DNA of 44,040 nt from an uncultured Parcubacteria group bacterium (GTDB lineage: Bacteria; Patescibacteriota; Minisyncoccia; UBA6257; 2-01-FULL-56-20), in NCBI GenBank assembly GCA_903944135.1, contig CAJAQL010000001.1, positions 1-44,040 of the forward strand, in the 5' to 3' direction. A program made the position numbers and the translations under genes. The stretch's first letter is position 1, and every line of letters starts with the position of its first letter. The notes beneath the pieces were generated by a model that had not been told where the DNA came from, ran no database searches, and saw nothing but the letters and a program-made list of their open reading frames with translations. Below, in pieces: positions 27,312 to 36,994 of this stretch.

Positions 27312-27348
27312 ATTATATGTGTTAGCAATCTCATGTCAAGATTGCCAG
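27312..27348 (-). promoter_or_regulatory. hrcA promoter overlapping a CIRCE-like operator
   Basis: TTAGCAATC-N9-GATTGCCAG (CIRCE consensus TTAGCACTC-N9-GAGTGCTAA); minus strand TTGACA-16-TATAAT-ttaaat-ATG. Confidence 0.75.
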
Positions 27349-27463
27349 TCATTGAAATCCGGCCTTCATAGATTCCGGGAAAATGAACCCTTTTAGCATA
27401 CAAACGCCCATTCACCCTCAAATGAAACCCAAACGATCCAAAAGGTAGTATCATTAAATAACT

Positions 27464-28555
27464 ATGAGAAAATTGTTCTCCGGCATCATCGGCGCCATGA
27501 TCGCATTCTCCCTTGCAGCCATGCCGGCACAAGCCGCAACGACCCCTCTTTCCAATCAGGCGGCACAGCAATTGCTTTCGCTCCTGCTCCAGGAACTCGC
27601 GCTCCTCGAACAGCAGCTTGCCGCAGAAACTGCCACCCCGGCAATCACAACGGCAACAACGACACCGATCGCAGCGATCACCCCGACGCTTCCCCAGCAA
27701 ACAACATTCGATCCGCAGGCGCTGGTGGGCATTCTGTGCTATTACAATGTAACCGCAACAGATCCTACGGATGGCGCCAACCAAACATTTTCGGAACAAG
27801 AAGAGGTGCGCGGCTCGGGTGTCATCATAAATGCCAATGGCAACATTCTCACGAATCGGCACATCATCGAACAACCGTCGGAGACGACGACGCTACAGGA
27901 TAGCAACGGAAATCCGATCTCCGTCATCCTGAGCTACTCCCTCGATCATTGCGAGGTCGGACAACTGCCGGCGGGAACATTACTGCCTTCGGTGAGCGAG
28001 ATACAGTCCCTGAATCCCTATGTTCAAATTCCCGTACTCGGTTATACAGCCCAACCCGTATATATTTCACATGACACCGACACCGAAGAAAATGATCTCG
28101 CGGATTTCGCCGTTCTCCGCATCACGGGAGTTACGGCGAACGGTCCGACGTTCGGCATAAAATCCGTTCCAAGTTCATTCCCCTACGCAACGCTCCTTGC
28201 GATCGATCCCTACGTCACGGCATCAACCACGCTGCCCGGCGATGTTCTCACCTACGGATTTCCGGGAGATGTCACAAGCGGTCAGGGCAATTTCTTTTCG
28301 ACGCTCACCATGACCGGAAGCGTGGGCAACGTGACCGACATAAGCGGCGGCGATAATTTCTACAATGGCATGCCCCTTGTCATCCAGACCGACATGGAGA
28401 TAGCGCACGGTCGCTCCGGATCTCCCTTGATCTGGCGGGGATATGTCATCGGCCTCGTTACGTTCTTCATTGGCGATAACCGAACAAATTCCGGTTCCGT
28501 GGCAAGCGATGCGATCATTAAAACGCTCCAGCCACTCGGTTATCTGCCGCAATAA
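27464..28555 (+). CDS. secreted trypsin-like serine protease
   Basis: signal peptide MRKLFSGIIGAMIAFSLAAMPAQA; GSGVIINANGNILTNRHII, HGRSGSPLIWRGYVIGLVT. Confidence 0.82.
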   Translation: MRKLFSGIIGAMIAFSLAAMPAQAATTPLSNQAAQQLLSLLLQELALLEQQLAAETATPAITTATTTPIAAITPTLPQQTTFDPQALVGILCYYNVTATDPTDGANQTFSEQEEVRGSGVIINANGNILTNRHIIEQPSETTTLQDSNGNPISVILSYSLDHCEVGQLPAGTLLPSVSEIQSLNPYVQIPVLGYTAQPVYISHDTDTEENDLADFAVLRITGVTANGPTFGIKSVPSSFPYATLLAIDPYVTASTTLPGDVLTYGFPGDVTSGQGNFFSTLTMTGSVGNVTDISGGDNFYNGMPLVIQTDMEIAHGRSGSPLIWRGYVIGLVTFFIGDNRTNSGSVASDAIIKTLQPLGYLPQ

Positions 28556-28781
28556 GAACTATCTTCTTGCGCGCCGTTTTCCCTGAAATGATCTTCACCG
28601 AAGAAACGGAAAGTTTGAAATATCCCGCAAGTGCGGCTTCCACAGCATGATTCGCTCGACCATCCTCGGCTGGTTCTTTTACGGCGATCGAAAAACATCC
28701 GTCGAATCCCGGTATAAGGTTTTCCATCTTTTCGATTGACGCACGCCGTGCGCCTGGTTTTGCAAAAACAAGGATCTTCAT
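28518..28781 (-). CDS. DUF167 (YggU-like) protein
   Basis: KILVFAKPGARRASIE...FSIAVKEPAEDGRANHAVEAALAGYFKLSVSSVKIISGKTARKKIV. Confidence 0.85.
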   Translation of the reverse strand: MKILVFAKPGARRASIEKMENLIPGFDGCFSIAVKEPAEDGRANHAVEAALAGYFKLSVSSVKIISGKTARKKIVLIAADNRVAGAF

Positions 28782-28869
28782 GAATTTCCAGTTGAGGCGC
28801 CGACTGGCAACATTAGGAGAACTACCGACATCGTTGCGGCACCAGCCAAATCCAGATTTCATACTTTCT

Positions 28870-28985
28870 TATCATAGAATCCATCTCAAAAACAGTCGCG
28901 CAGATACCTCGAGACGGATTTGAGCGGAAACCGAATCTGGACGAAAGAGCCGCGTCGCTATTTTTGAGATGGGTTCTGGAGTAGA
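28870..28985 (+). promoter_or_regulatory. inverted-repeat promoter element upstream of the VIT1-like gene (family copy C)
   Basis: agaatccatctcaaaaacag ... ctatttttgagatgggttct, then gagTAGAAT. Confidence 0.45.
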
Positions 28986-28996
28986 ATACAAAAGAT

Positions 28997-29494
28997 ATGT
29001 CAAAAAATATAGACCTCTACGTCCGCAATATCGTATTCGGCATTTCGGACAGCCTGGTATCGACCGTCGGCCTCCTTGCCGGCATCGACGCAAGCGGAAC
29101 CTCGCGTCAGATCATCATCCTCACGGGCGTCGTTTATGCTTTTGTTGAGGCATTCTCGATGGCAATCGGCAGTTTTCTCTCCGAAGAATCCACCGAAGAA
29201 TACGAAACGAAGGGCGAAGTTTCCGATGGCAAACCGTTCGCCGCCGGCTTCATTATGTTCATTTCCTTTATCCTCGCATCATTTATTCCTATCGTCCCCT
29301 ATCTTTTCGCAGGATTAACCGCGGCACTTTGGCTTTCGATCACTCTTTCCATCGCGGCGCTCTTTATCGTCGGCATCGTGAGCGCCGAAATCATCAAAGT
29401 TCACCCGTGGAAACATGCCTTGAAAATGGCGCTCCTCGGCGGAGCGGCGATTCTTATCGGAGTCCTCGTCGGAAAATTCGTCAAGGCAGGATAA
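28997..29494 (+). CDS. VIT1/CCC1 family transporter
   Basis: YVRNIVFGISDSLVSTVGLLAGI...AFVEAFSMAIGSFLSEESTEEY. Confidence 0.88.
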   Translation: MSKNIDLYVRNIVFGISDSLVSTVGLLAGIDASGTSRQIIILTGVVYAFVEAFSMAIGSFLSEESTEEYETKGEVSDGKPFAAGFIMFISFILASFIPIVPYLFAGLTAALWLSITLSIAALFIVGIVSAEIIKVHPWKHALKMALLGGAAILIGVLVGKFVKAG

Positions 29495-29519
29495 GACAGG
29501 ACCCGTCCCAATGATCTTC

Positions 29520-29849
29520 TTATTCCTGTTTCAATAACCTATCAACGCGGGCGGCATTTTCATTGCCACGATCGATCGCGAACGAGATCAATGGCATCGG
29601 CCGGATGTTCATTTTTTTATTGAGCGCATGCTGGAATTCGCCGATCTTCATATTGAGAACGCGGAGCGCGTGCGCTTCCGCGGATGCCGGTATCACACTC
29701 ACATGAACCTGCGCGTGGTCCAGCTTTTTGTCGACCGAAACGCCAACGATCGTAATAAGGCCACCGGACAGTTCAATGTCCTGGATGATCATTTTGGAAA
29801 GCTCCTCCTGAATGACGCTGCCCACTCTTTCTGAACGGAAAAATCTCAT
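29520..29849 (-). CDS. rbfA: ribosome-binding factor A
   Basis: RSERVGSVIQEELSKMI...GLITIVGVSVDKKLDHAQVHVSV; next to infB. Confidence 0.9.
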   Translation of the reverse strand: MRFFRSERVGSVIQEELSKMIIQDIELSGGLITIVGVSVDKKLDHAQVHVSVIPASAEAHALRVLNMKIGEFQHALNKKMNIRPMPLISFAIDRGNENAARVDRLLKQE

Positions 29850-29968
29850 AAAAATTGTTTTATTTTATTTTTAAATTAAATCGCATTCCGCATCGTAAAA
29901 ATTTCGATTATCGTTCTGCTTTACGCCACCCCGGCTTCCGCCCGAACTCCAGCAAAAACTATAAAAGA

Positions 29969-31444
29969 CTATTTCTTGATCACAAGAACATCTCCTACGG
30001 CGATCTTGGCGGTGGCATTCGTCAAAATCCCGATTTCTTTCCCTGCTTCTGCCTGTGCTATCTCCGATTTCTTCTCGCGCAAGCCAAGAACCTTTCCGGA
30101 ACCGATCGCCTCCTCTGTTCCACTCTCTGATTTACGCAGCAGTTCAAATGAAGCCTTGCCACGAACGACGCCTTCCGTCACACGACCGCCGACAAGCTGT
30201 TTTTCCAATTTTTCCTGGTTAAAAACAGCGAGCACTTCAAGTTTCCCAATAGCCTGCGGACCGCGCTTCCCGGCCAAAAACTCCGAAACGGCATCCGCGA
30301 GCTCATAGACGATCTTCGAGGTGATGATCGTGACCCGCTGCGCTTCGGCAAGGTTCTGCGATCCTTTTTCGACACGATCCTTGAAACCGATGATCGCCGC
30401 ATTGGTTGCGAGCGCATTTCTCACGTCGTGATCCGTAATGTCGCCGACCGATTGATCAATGACAGCAATGCCTTTTTCATCCTTTTCGCCGATCGCCGCA
30501 AGGACGCTCGCGAGCGCTTCGAGCGAACCTTCATCTGAAGCCTTAAGGATCAGATTCAATTCCTTTCCATTGGCTTTTCCGCCGCCTGACTTCCAAACTT
30601 TCTGAACGGTCTTGGCGGTTGACGAATGCTGGTCAATGGTCGTCCCCACTGAAAATTCTTCGCCTACCGATGGAAGAGTTTCAAACCCGATAATGATCGC
30701 GGGCGCGGACGGCTCAAGAAAGTCCGCCGCCGTACCCAAAAAATCTTCGAGAATCTTCACCTTCCCATTCGCGCTTTTTGTCTGGATCAGATCACCGCGA
30801 TGGAGCGTGCCATTTTTCACGATCACGCTCGTTTCCAGCCCGCGCCGCGGATCACGCCGAGCTTCCAAAACATATCCTGTTGCTGTCGATGCAGGATCAT
30901 ACGAAAGATCCTCCATATCCGCCGTAAGAAGCACGAGATCAAGCAGGGCGTCAACGCCATCGCCGGTCTTTGCGGAAATTCCCTGATAGCTCACCTGTCC
31001 ACCGTATCCCTCAAGGAACACATTCTTGCTCATGAGGTCATTTCTTACCTTATCAATATTCCCTCCGGTCTTATCGATCTTATTGATCGCCACGACAAAT
31101 GGGGTCTTGGTATCTTCAAGGATCTTGATCGCCTCCTCTGTCTGTGGTTTCACGCCTTCTTCGGCGGCAATCACAAGAATAGCAACGTCCGCAACCTGGG
31201 CTCCCCGCGAACGCATGGCACTGAAGGCTTCATGGCCCGGCGTATCGATGAAGGTTATCTTCCGGCCGTTCCGGAGGATTTCATAAGCACCCACCGCCTG
31301 CGTAATACCCCCCGCCTCGCGGGCAGCTACATTTGCTTTGCGAATACGGTCCAAAAGCGTCGTTTTGCCATGGTCAACATGCCCCATTACGACGACGATC
31401 GGCGGTCTCTGCTTTTTCTCCGTTATTTTCTGCTCATTTGACAT
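29969..31444 (-). CDS. infB: translation initiation factor IF-2, minimal form
   Basis: [60 protein letters not shown]; 491 aa starting almost at the G domain. Confidence 0.95.
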   Translation of the reverse strand: MSNEQKITEKKQRPPIVVVMGHVDHGKTTLLDRIRKANVAAREAGGITQAVGAYEILRNGRKITFIDTPGHEAFSAMRSRGAQVADVAILVIAAEEGVKPQTEEAIKILEDTKTPFVVAINKIDKTGGNIDKVRNDLMSKNVFLEGYGGQVSYQGISAKTGDGVDALLDLVLLTADMEDLSYDPASTATGYVLEARRDPRRGLETSVIVKNGTLHRGDLIQTKSANGKVKILEDFLGTAADFLEPSAPAIIIGFETLPSVGEEFSVGTTIDQHSSTAKTVQKVWKSGGGKANGKELNLILKASDEGSLEALASVLAAIGEKDEKGIAVIDQSVGDITDHDVRNALATNAAIIGFKDRVEKGSQNLAEAQRVTIITSKIVYELADAVSEFLAGKRGPQAIGKLEVLAVFNQEKLEKQLVGGRVTEGVVRGKASFELLRKSESGTEEAIGSGKVLGLREKKSEIAQAEAGKEIGILTNATAKIAVGDVLVIKK

Positions 31445-31522
31445 AACCCGTAAATTTTAGCAGAAAAAACCAAAAAAAACAACGGTTCCGCCCGCGTTTC
31501 CGTTTCTCGGGGTCGAGTCCGC

Positions 31523-33092
31523 TTATTTACCGTTTGCGGCAGATCCGTTCTCGGAGAATGTCATGGAAAACGAATATGACGACCCGCTTCCTTGAATTCC
31601 GTTGAGCGGAAGATCTATTGAGCTAAAATTTGGAGTATTTTCTATGGCCGATTTAAATGCAAGAATCGCATCTTCTGACTGCGCCTCTCCGGATACCGAA
31701 ATCGGCGTAGTATCGGATTGGAGCGTGATGCGCGTGAGGGCCACACTGCTGCTCGCCGCTGCATCTGAAATAGCCTGAATAAGAACGTAGCGTGGCGACA
31801 AGGACGATTCCACGGAAGCGATCATGCTGACCGTGCTATTGAATGCGTTTGCCTGCGATACAAGATCCGCCATCTCTCTCTTGGTATTTGATCCTACGGA
31901 GATGACGGACGCGGAATATGTCGCCGCGCTATTTTCCGTAGTCCGTAGAAAAACGTCGGTAATGGCGAACGCGATAACCAGGATGCCAAGAACGACTGGA
32001 ACCGCCACGCGCCAGAACGACAGAAAATCAAGCATTCCGCTGTCTTCAAAAAGCTCTTTTGCGCCTTCGCCGAGGAAGGTTATCTCCCGGTCCTTGCTTC
32101 GAGGCGTCGCCGCACGCAATCCCGACCCTAACGCTACGGTCCACGCATCAGGAACAGCGCCGCCGAGCGAGTCTTCAAGTATAAACACCGGCATCGGCTC
32201 GGTCTCTCCTATGATCGCACGGGCTTCGTCGACGAAAAATCCTCCCGAAAGCCCGATTGCGGTAATGGGCTTTTTCCAATGCTGGCGATAAAAATTGACG
32301 ACTTGATGTAAATTGAGCGTGAAAGTCTGCTTGAATTTATCCAGTGTTATTTCTCCTTTCTCATCGGAAATATCACGCCACGGACTCATATATTCAAAAC
32401 AAAGCCGTCCATGACGGAGAATAATGAAATCAAGCCCGCTATCATCGATGATAGCGGCAAGATAAGGCTTCTCGAAATCCATTCCCGATGCATACTCGCG
32501 CAATGTCCGAGCCACCGCGAGCGCTTTCGACTCCACGGCGACCGTGACGAATCCGGCAGAAAAAAGAATATTGGTCATCGCATCAACCATCGCGCGATCC
32601 GCAAACGCGCCAAGCACCTCGACCCTCCCGAGTGACTCGTTTCGATTGATGATCTCCCATCCGGAATATGCCTCCGCGGCATCGACCGAAGAAGACATCT
32701 GCAGGTTCAACCGCATCGCCGTATCAAAGCCTTCTCCCGTAATGATCGGCAGGTTGAAAACCTGATTATAGATCGATGCCGCACCGAGAGAGACGACCAC
32801 GTTCATAATACTGCCCTTTTTCGCCAGCTCAGGTATTTGGGATCGAAGCGCCGCAAGCGCCGCAGCGAACGCAAATTCATCTTTTATCTTCCCTCCCTCG
32901 GAGACGCCGGGTTCAATGCGGACGGCGCGGAATTGCCATGCCGCGCCATCGAAATAGGCGAGCCGCAAGAGCTGATCTGTTATTTCGAGGCCACCCGTGA
33001 TAGGACGAATACGCAAAAGGCGCATCATCCTGTCCATGATGCCTCCTGCCTTTCCTAGGCCCGCTTTTATTTTCTTTTCGCTATTGGACATC
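31523..33092 (-). CDS. type IV pilus assembly protein, PilM-like domain fused to TM plus PilN/GspL-like domain
   Basis: actin-like N-terminal region (LAAIIDDSGLDFIILRHGRL, IGLSGGFF), TM VAVPVVLGILVIAFAITDVFL, then periplasmic PilN-like region; start at MSNSEKK. Confidence 0.7.
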
Positions 33093-33506
33093 TTGCCAAG
33101 AAATCGATACAACCTGCCCCGTCGAAGAGCTGATACCAAACACCGCATTTATCTTGCGCGTACGGCCACTTACGGTCGCCGCCGAAAATACTGTATCAAG
33201 GCCGGCGGCAGAACCCGACCCCTGCGTCACGGAAACCGTTGCGGTGCCGTTCGGAACCGTCACGGAATATCCCGCCGACGTGAATGACGTATTGCGGACC
33301 AATCGGAGAAAAGCATCATTTACGCCCGCCGTCGCAACGGCCTCCGCCTTCTCCGATGCTTGCAAACCATAACCGCTATCCACGAATGTTGCGGCAAGCA
33401 CCGCAACCGTCGCCGCGATCACGATCATAACGCCGCCAATAAGAAGAATGGTCGACAGGAACGCCTGACCTGCCGCATTTTTTCTTAAAAGATCGTTCTT
33501 TTCCAC
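33081..33506 (-). CDS. pilin-like/PilX-like membrane protein
   Basis: GTG start; GQAFLSTILLIGGVMIVIAATVAVLAATFVDSGYGLQASEKAEAVATAGVNDAFLRL. Confidence 0.6.
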   Translation of the reverse strand: MEKNDLLRKNAAGQAFLSTILLIGGVMIVIAATVAVLAATFVDSGYGLQASEKAEAVATAGVNDAFLRLVRNTSFTSAGYSVTVPNGTATVSVTQGSGSAAGLDTVFSAATVSGRTRKINAVFGISSSTGQVVSISWQDVQ

Positions 33507-33539
33507 TTATTGATTATAGCACTCTCGAACGAACTTTAT

Positions 33540-34058
33540 TTATTGCCCCGTCGTAGAAGCGGAACTTGTGCTTATCGAAAGAAGTTCCACGGTGAAATGC
33601 AATGTTGAATTTCCCGGAATCGGTCCATAGTCCGAGGCGCCATAGCCAAGTTCCGGCGGGATCACCAGTTCCCGCTTACCGCCGACTTTCATGCCTGCCA
33701 CGCCAAGATCCCACCCCTTAATGACATCGCCGGCGCCAAGCTTGAAGCTGAATGGCTGATTGCCATGTTTGGCCGAGGCATCAAATACCGTACCGTTATC
33801 AAGCGAACCCGAGTAAAGCACGCTTACCGTATCTCCGGTCTGCGCCTCAGCGCCCGTGCCCACTATATCGTCAGTTATTTTTAATTCTTGCATGATAGTA
33901 TTTTGAGTTTGTTTTTCTTGGGCAATGAGCGCGGCTCCCTGTTGCGATTGTGCCTCATTGTTTTTTTGCTCTTCACGGGATTCATACCAAGCACCCGCCC
34001 AAACAAGACCGATAACCACTATGGCAAAACAAATGGTGATGATTATTTTCTTTTGCAT
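33540..34058 (-). CDS. membrane-anchored FKBP-type peptidyl-prolyl isomerase
   Basis: VSVLYSGSLDNGTVFDASAKHGNQPFSFKLGAGDVIKGWDLGVAGMKVGGKRELVIPPELGYG. Confidence 0.94.
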   Translation of the reverse strand: MQKKIIITICFAIVVIGLVWAGAWYESREEQKNNEAQSQQGAALIAQEKQTQNTIMQELKITDDIVGTGAEAQTGDTVSVLYSGSLDNGTVFDASAKHGNQPFSFKLGAGDVIKGWDLGVAGMKVGGKRELVIPPELGYGASDYGPIPGNSTLHFTVELLSISTSSASTTGQ

Positions 34059-34108
34059 GATTTTATACAACTTGCCATTCCCACAAAGGCGGGAATCCAG
34101 AATTTTAG

Positions 34109-34426
34109 TTAGCTTATTTTCGCGCCGGGCGGAACATCTCGTTCGACCGCGAGCATGACGGGCTCGCCATTTTCGCCGTGCGCCGCAAGGATCATCCCCT
34201 GGCTTTCGAGGCCCATCATCATGCGCGGGTCAAGATTCGCGATAATGACGACCTCCTTACCGACAAGATCCTCGGGCGCGTAAGATTTCGCGATGCCGGA
34301 AAGTATCTGGCGCGGTTCTCCGATATCGACCGACAGTTTCAAAAGCTTTTCGGAACCTTCCACGCGCGCGGCCGAAAGGATTTTGCCGACCCGCAGGTCC
34401 ATCTTCTGGAATTCATCAATGGTCAT
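34109..34426 (-). CDS. stand-alone tRNA-binding domain protein (MetRS C-terminal/CsaA-like)
   Basis: DEFQKMDLRVGKILSAARVEGSEKLLKLSVDIGEPRQILSGIAKSYAPEDLVGKEVVIIANLDPRMMMGLESQGMIL; ATG at MTIDEF preferred. Confidence 0.9.
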   Translation of the reverse strand: MTIDEFQKMDLRVGKILSAARVEGSEKLLKLSVDIGEPRQILSGIAKSYAPEDLVGKEVVIIANLDPRMMMGLESQGMILAAHGENGEPVMLAVERDVPPGAKIS

Positions 34427-34605
34427 TGGCATATCATAGCAAAATATATGAAAATTCCAAAATGATCGGAATTGAACCTCGGTCTTCCATTAGCAACGAT
34501 CGGCTCACTCGCACGAATGAACCGATAGAAAAATGAGCTTTCTTCTTCCTCTGAAAATCACAAAACTCAGCTATGTTTTGCGATTTTCTATAAATGGAGA
34601 ATTTC

Positions 34606-34715
34606 TTTTCCGGAAGATTATTACAGTAAGACAACAAAAAATACCGTTCCGAGGGTATGCGAAGACGAACCCCTCGGAACGGTATTTTTTGTTGTCTTAT
34701 ATATCTTCCGGAAAA
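34606..34715. terminator. very long hairpin downstream of tRNA-Pro
   Basis: 29-bp perfect stem (34627-34655/34671-34699, taagacaacaaaaaataccgttccgaggg) plus outer 12-bp stem ttttccggaaga/tcttccggaaaa. Confidence 0.7.
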
Positions 34716-34732
34716 CCGGAAAATCGGAGTTG

Positions 34733-34803
34733 TCGGGCCGCCGGGAATTGAACCCGGTCTTTACGCACCCGAAGCGCATGTACTACCGGTATACGACGGC
34801 CCG
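34733..34803 (-). tRNA. tRNA-Pro (CGG)
   Basis: acceptor CGGGCCG/CGGCCCG, D-stem GTAT/GTAC, anticodon loop TTCGGGT, T-stem CCGGG/CCCGG; CCA not encoded. Confidence 0.92.
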
Positions 34804-34869
34804 CACGATCAGCAGCATTAACTGCCCGTCTATTAAAGCGCACTTAAGAAATTCTGTCTATCCCAGATC

Positions 34870-35265
34870 CTATCGCCGCGTCCTTTTTTTGTGGTGCAGC
34901 TGTTTCGATTTCTGCGTGAGCGCGAATACCGACAGCACCATGATATAATCCGCCACCGCTTCAGGAGAAACCACATATCCCCTTCCTAAGACCAAAGAAC
35001 AGACCGTGAGCCCCAAAATGACGGCCGTCCAGCCGATCACGAACCACTCGCCGGGATGACGGCTTTCGTGAAAATCGTACCAACGGCCGAATTCCTTCGT
35101 TCCGGCATAGATGCTCAATACGCCGACATAGATGACACTGAAAGGCGCGATGAGAAAATCATAGCCGTTCTTCATGAAAAAATCCGCGATTAAAAAAAGG
35201 ACGAATGCTATCGTCCATAGGTTCGTCACCCATCGCCAGATCTTTTCGTCGCGAAAAACAGACAT
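34870..35265 (-). CDS. hypothetical multi-TM membrane protein
   Basis: MSVFRDEKIWRWVTNLWTIAFVLFLIADFF..., about four hydrophobic segments; -10-like TATACT 7 nt upstream. Confidence 0.65.
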   Translation of the reverse strand: MSVFRDEKIWRWVTNLWTIAFVLFLIADFFMKNGYDFLIAPFSVIYVGVLSIYAGTKEFGRWYDFHESRHPGEWFVIGWTAVILGLTVCSLVLGRGYVVSPEAVADYIMVLSVFALTQKSKQLHHKKRTRR

Positions 35266-35380
35266 TGAAAATAGTATAAACCGGAATATTCGATTTATCA
35301 ATCGAATTGTTTGATCTTTGTTGTTTCCATGAGATTCCTCGCAAAGCCCGGAATGACGGATGGATATTTTTTGAACGCGC

Positions 35381-36889
35381 CTACGATACGTGATGCTGTT
35401 TTTTCATTTCCTCTTCAGCCTCACCTTCCAGTTCGTCTTTTTTATTTTTCGCATTTTCCGCAAGAAGTTTGAGCTGATCATCGGTAAGCGTGTTCAGTTT
35501 CTTCATGCGCAGGGTAAGCTCATCGCGGTTATTGCGTTCCGGATCATCGAGCACCTCATCAAAGAGCGATGCAAGGATCCAGCCGACGCGCCGGCTTTCG
35601 GGCAAAGCAAGTTCCCGCATCACATCATCACCCGTTATCTTGAGCATCTTCGGCGAAAGCGGATCCCGCTTCACTTTATCGATCATAAAAAGCAGATGGC
35701 GTAATTTGTAAGGAACCGCCTTTTTGACGCCCGAACCGATGCGATCGGCTTCGCGCACTTTCAAAAGATCATCGATGTTTTCGGATCCCACGCGTACGAC
35801 GAACCGGCGCACGCCCGCCGGAGATATCTCACCGACATTATAGTGAAACATGTGCCGCCGAACGAGATGGGCGACCTGGTCCACGAGATCCTTCGGGAAT
35901 CGCAGACGGTCAAGCGCCTGCACGGTCATTTTCGCGCTCACGTATTCGTGCTGATAGAACGTGGAATCCGGCCCATCGCCGGATTTTACGCGCGGCTTGC
36001 CGACGTCATGCAGAAGTGCCGCGAGCCGCACCGGAAGTGAATAGCCCTGCTTTGCGGTATAATCGAGCGCCTTCACGTCATGTTCGAACACGCTGTAAAT
36101 ATGATGCTTGTTCTGGCCGACGCCAAGCCCCTCGCGAAGTTCCGGCAGGACATAGCGCAAAAGATCGAGCTCCTCGAGAAGCAGAATTCCGCGCGCAGCC
36201 TGCGGCGTCATGATCATCTTCTCGAACTCGTCGCGAATGCGTTCCTTCGCGATCTCCTCAAGCCCGCCCGCCAATTTTTCTATCGCCCGCCGCGTGTTGA
36301 GCTCGATCTCAAAATCCAGTTCCACTGCGAACCGCACCGCACGCATCAAGCGGAGCGCATCCTCACGGAACCGCTCTTCGGCATTCCCGACCGCGCGGAT
36401 GGATTTTTTCCTGATGTCTTCCTGCCCGAAAAACGGATCGGTGATGCCACCCTTCAAGTCCATCGCCATCGCATTCACGGTGAAATCACGCCGCGAAAGA
36501 TCTTCTTCGATCGTCTTTGCAAACTTCACCTCATCCGGATGCCGTTTATCGGAATATTTTCCTTCGATGCGGTAGGTCGTCACCTCAACCGCTTTTATTT
36601 TCTTCTCTGTTTTCTCTTTGTCATTCTCGCGGAGGCGAGGACCCGTGCTTTCCGGGAGCTCTTCCGTTTTCACGATCACCGTCCCGAAGTCATTCTCATA
36701 CACACTGTCCGGAAATAACCCCTGCACTTCTTTCGGTTTCGCATTTGTCGCAATATCCCAATCTTTCGGTATCCGTTTCAGTATCATGTCGCGCACGCAA
36801 CCTCCCACGAGATACGCCTCAAAACCCGCCCCCGCGAGTGTGGCGCAAATATGAGAAACCTCTTCCGGAACCGCAAAGTCCTTTTTCAT
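35381..36889 (-). CDS. CCA-adding enzyme/poly(A) polymerase family with HD domain
   Basis: AYLVGGCVRDMILKRIPKDWDIATNAKPKEV, RRDFTVNAMAMD, DALRLMRAVRFA, AALLHDVGKP; start at MKKDFAVPEE. Confidence 0.93.
   Translation of the reverse strand: MKKDFAVPEEVSHICATLAGAGFEAYLVGGCVRDMILKRIPKDWDIATNAKPKEVQGLFPDSVYENDFGTVIVKTEELPESTGPRLRENDKEKTEKKIKAVEVTTYRIEGKYSDKRHPDEVKFAKTIEEDLSRRDFTVNAMAMDLKGGITDPFFGQEDIRKKSIRAVGNAEERFREDALRLMRAVRFAVELDFEIELNTRRAIEKLAGGLEEIAKERIRDEFEKMIMTPQAARGILLLEELDLLRYVLPELREGLGVGQNKHHIYSVFEHDVKALDYTAKQGYSLPVRLAALLHDVGKPRVKSGDGPDSTFYQHEYVSAKMTVQALDRLRFPKDLVDQVAHLVRRHMFHYNVGEISPAGVRRFVVRVGSENIDDLLKVREADRIGSGVKKAVPYKLRHLLFMIDKVKRDPLSPKMLKITGDDVMRELALPESRRVGWILASLFDEVLDDPERNNRDELTLRMKKLNTLTDDQLKLLAENAKNKKDELEGEAEEEMKKQHHVS
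36620..36644. repeat. REP-like palindrome half-element inside the CCA-adding enzyme gene
   Basis: gtcattctcgcggaggcgaggaccc; translates on the coding strand as GPRLREND. Confidence 0.7.
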
Positions 36890-36994
36890 CTCAATAACTA
36901 TAAGCCATTTCGGGCCCGGCGAGAAATCTTTTCCTTCCGAAAAAATCCTTCGCATAGCTCAGGACAACGGCAACAGAGATCATCTGCATGAAGC

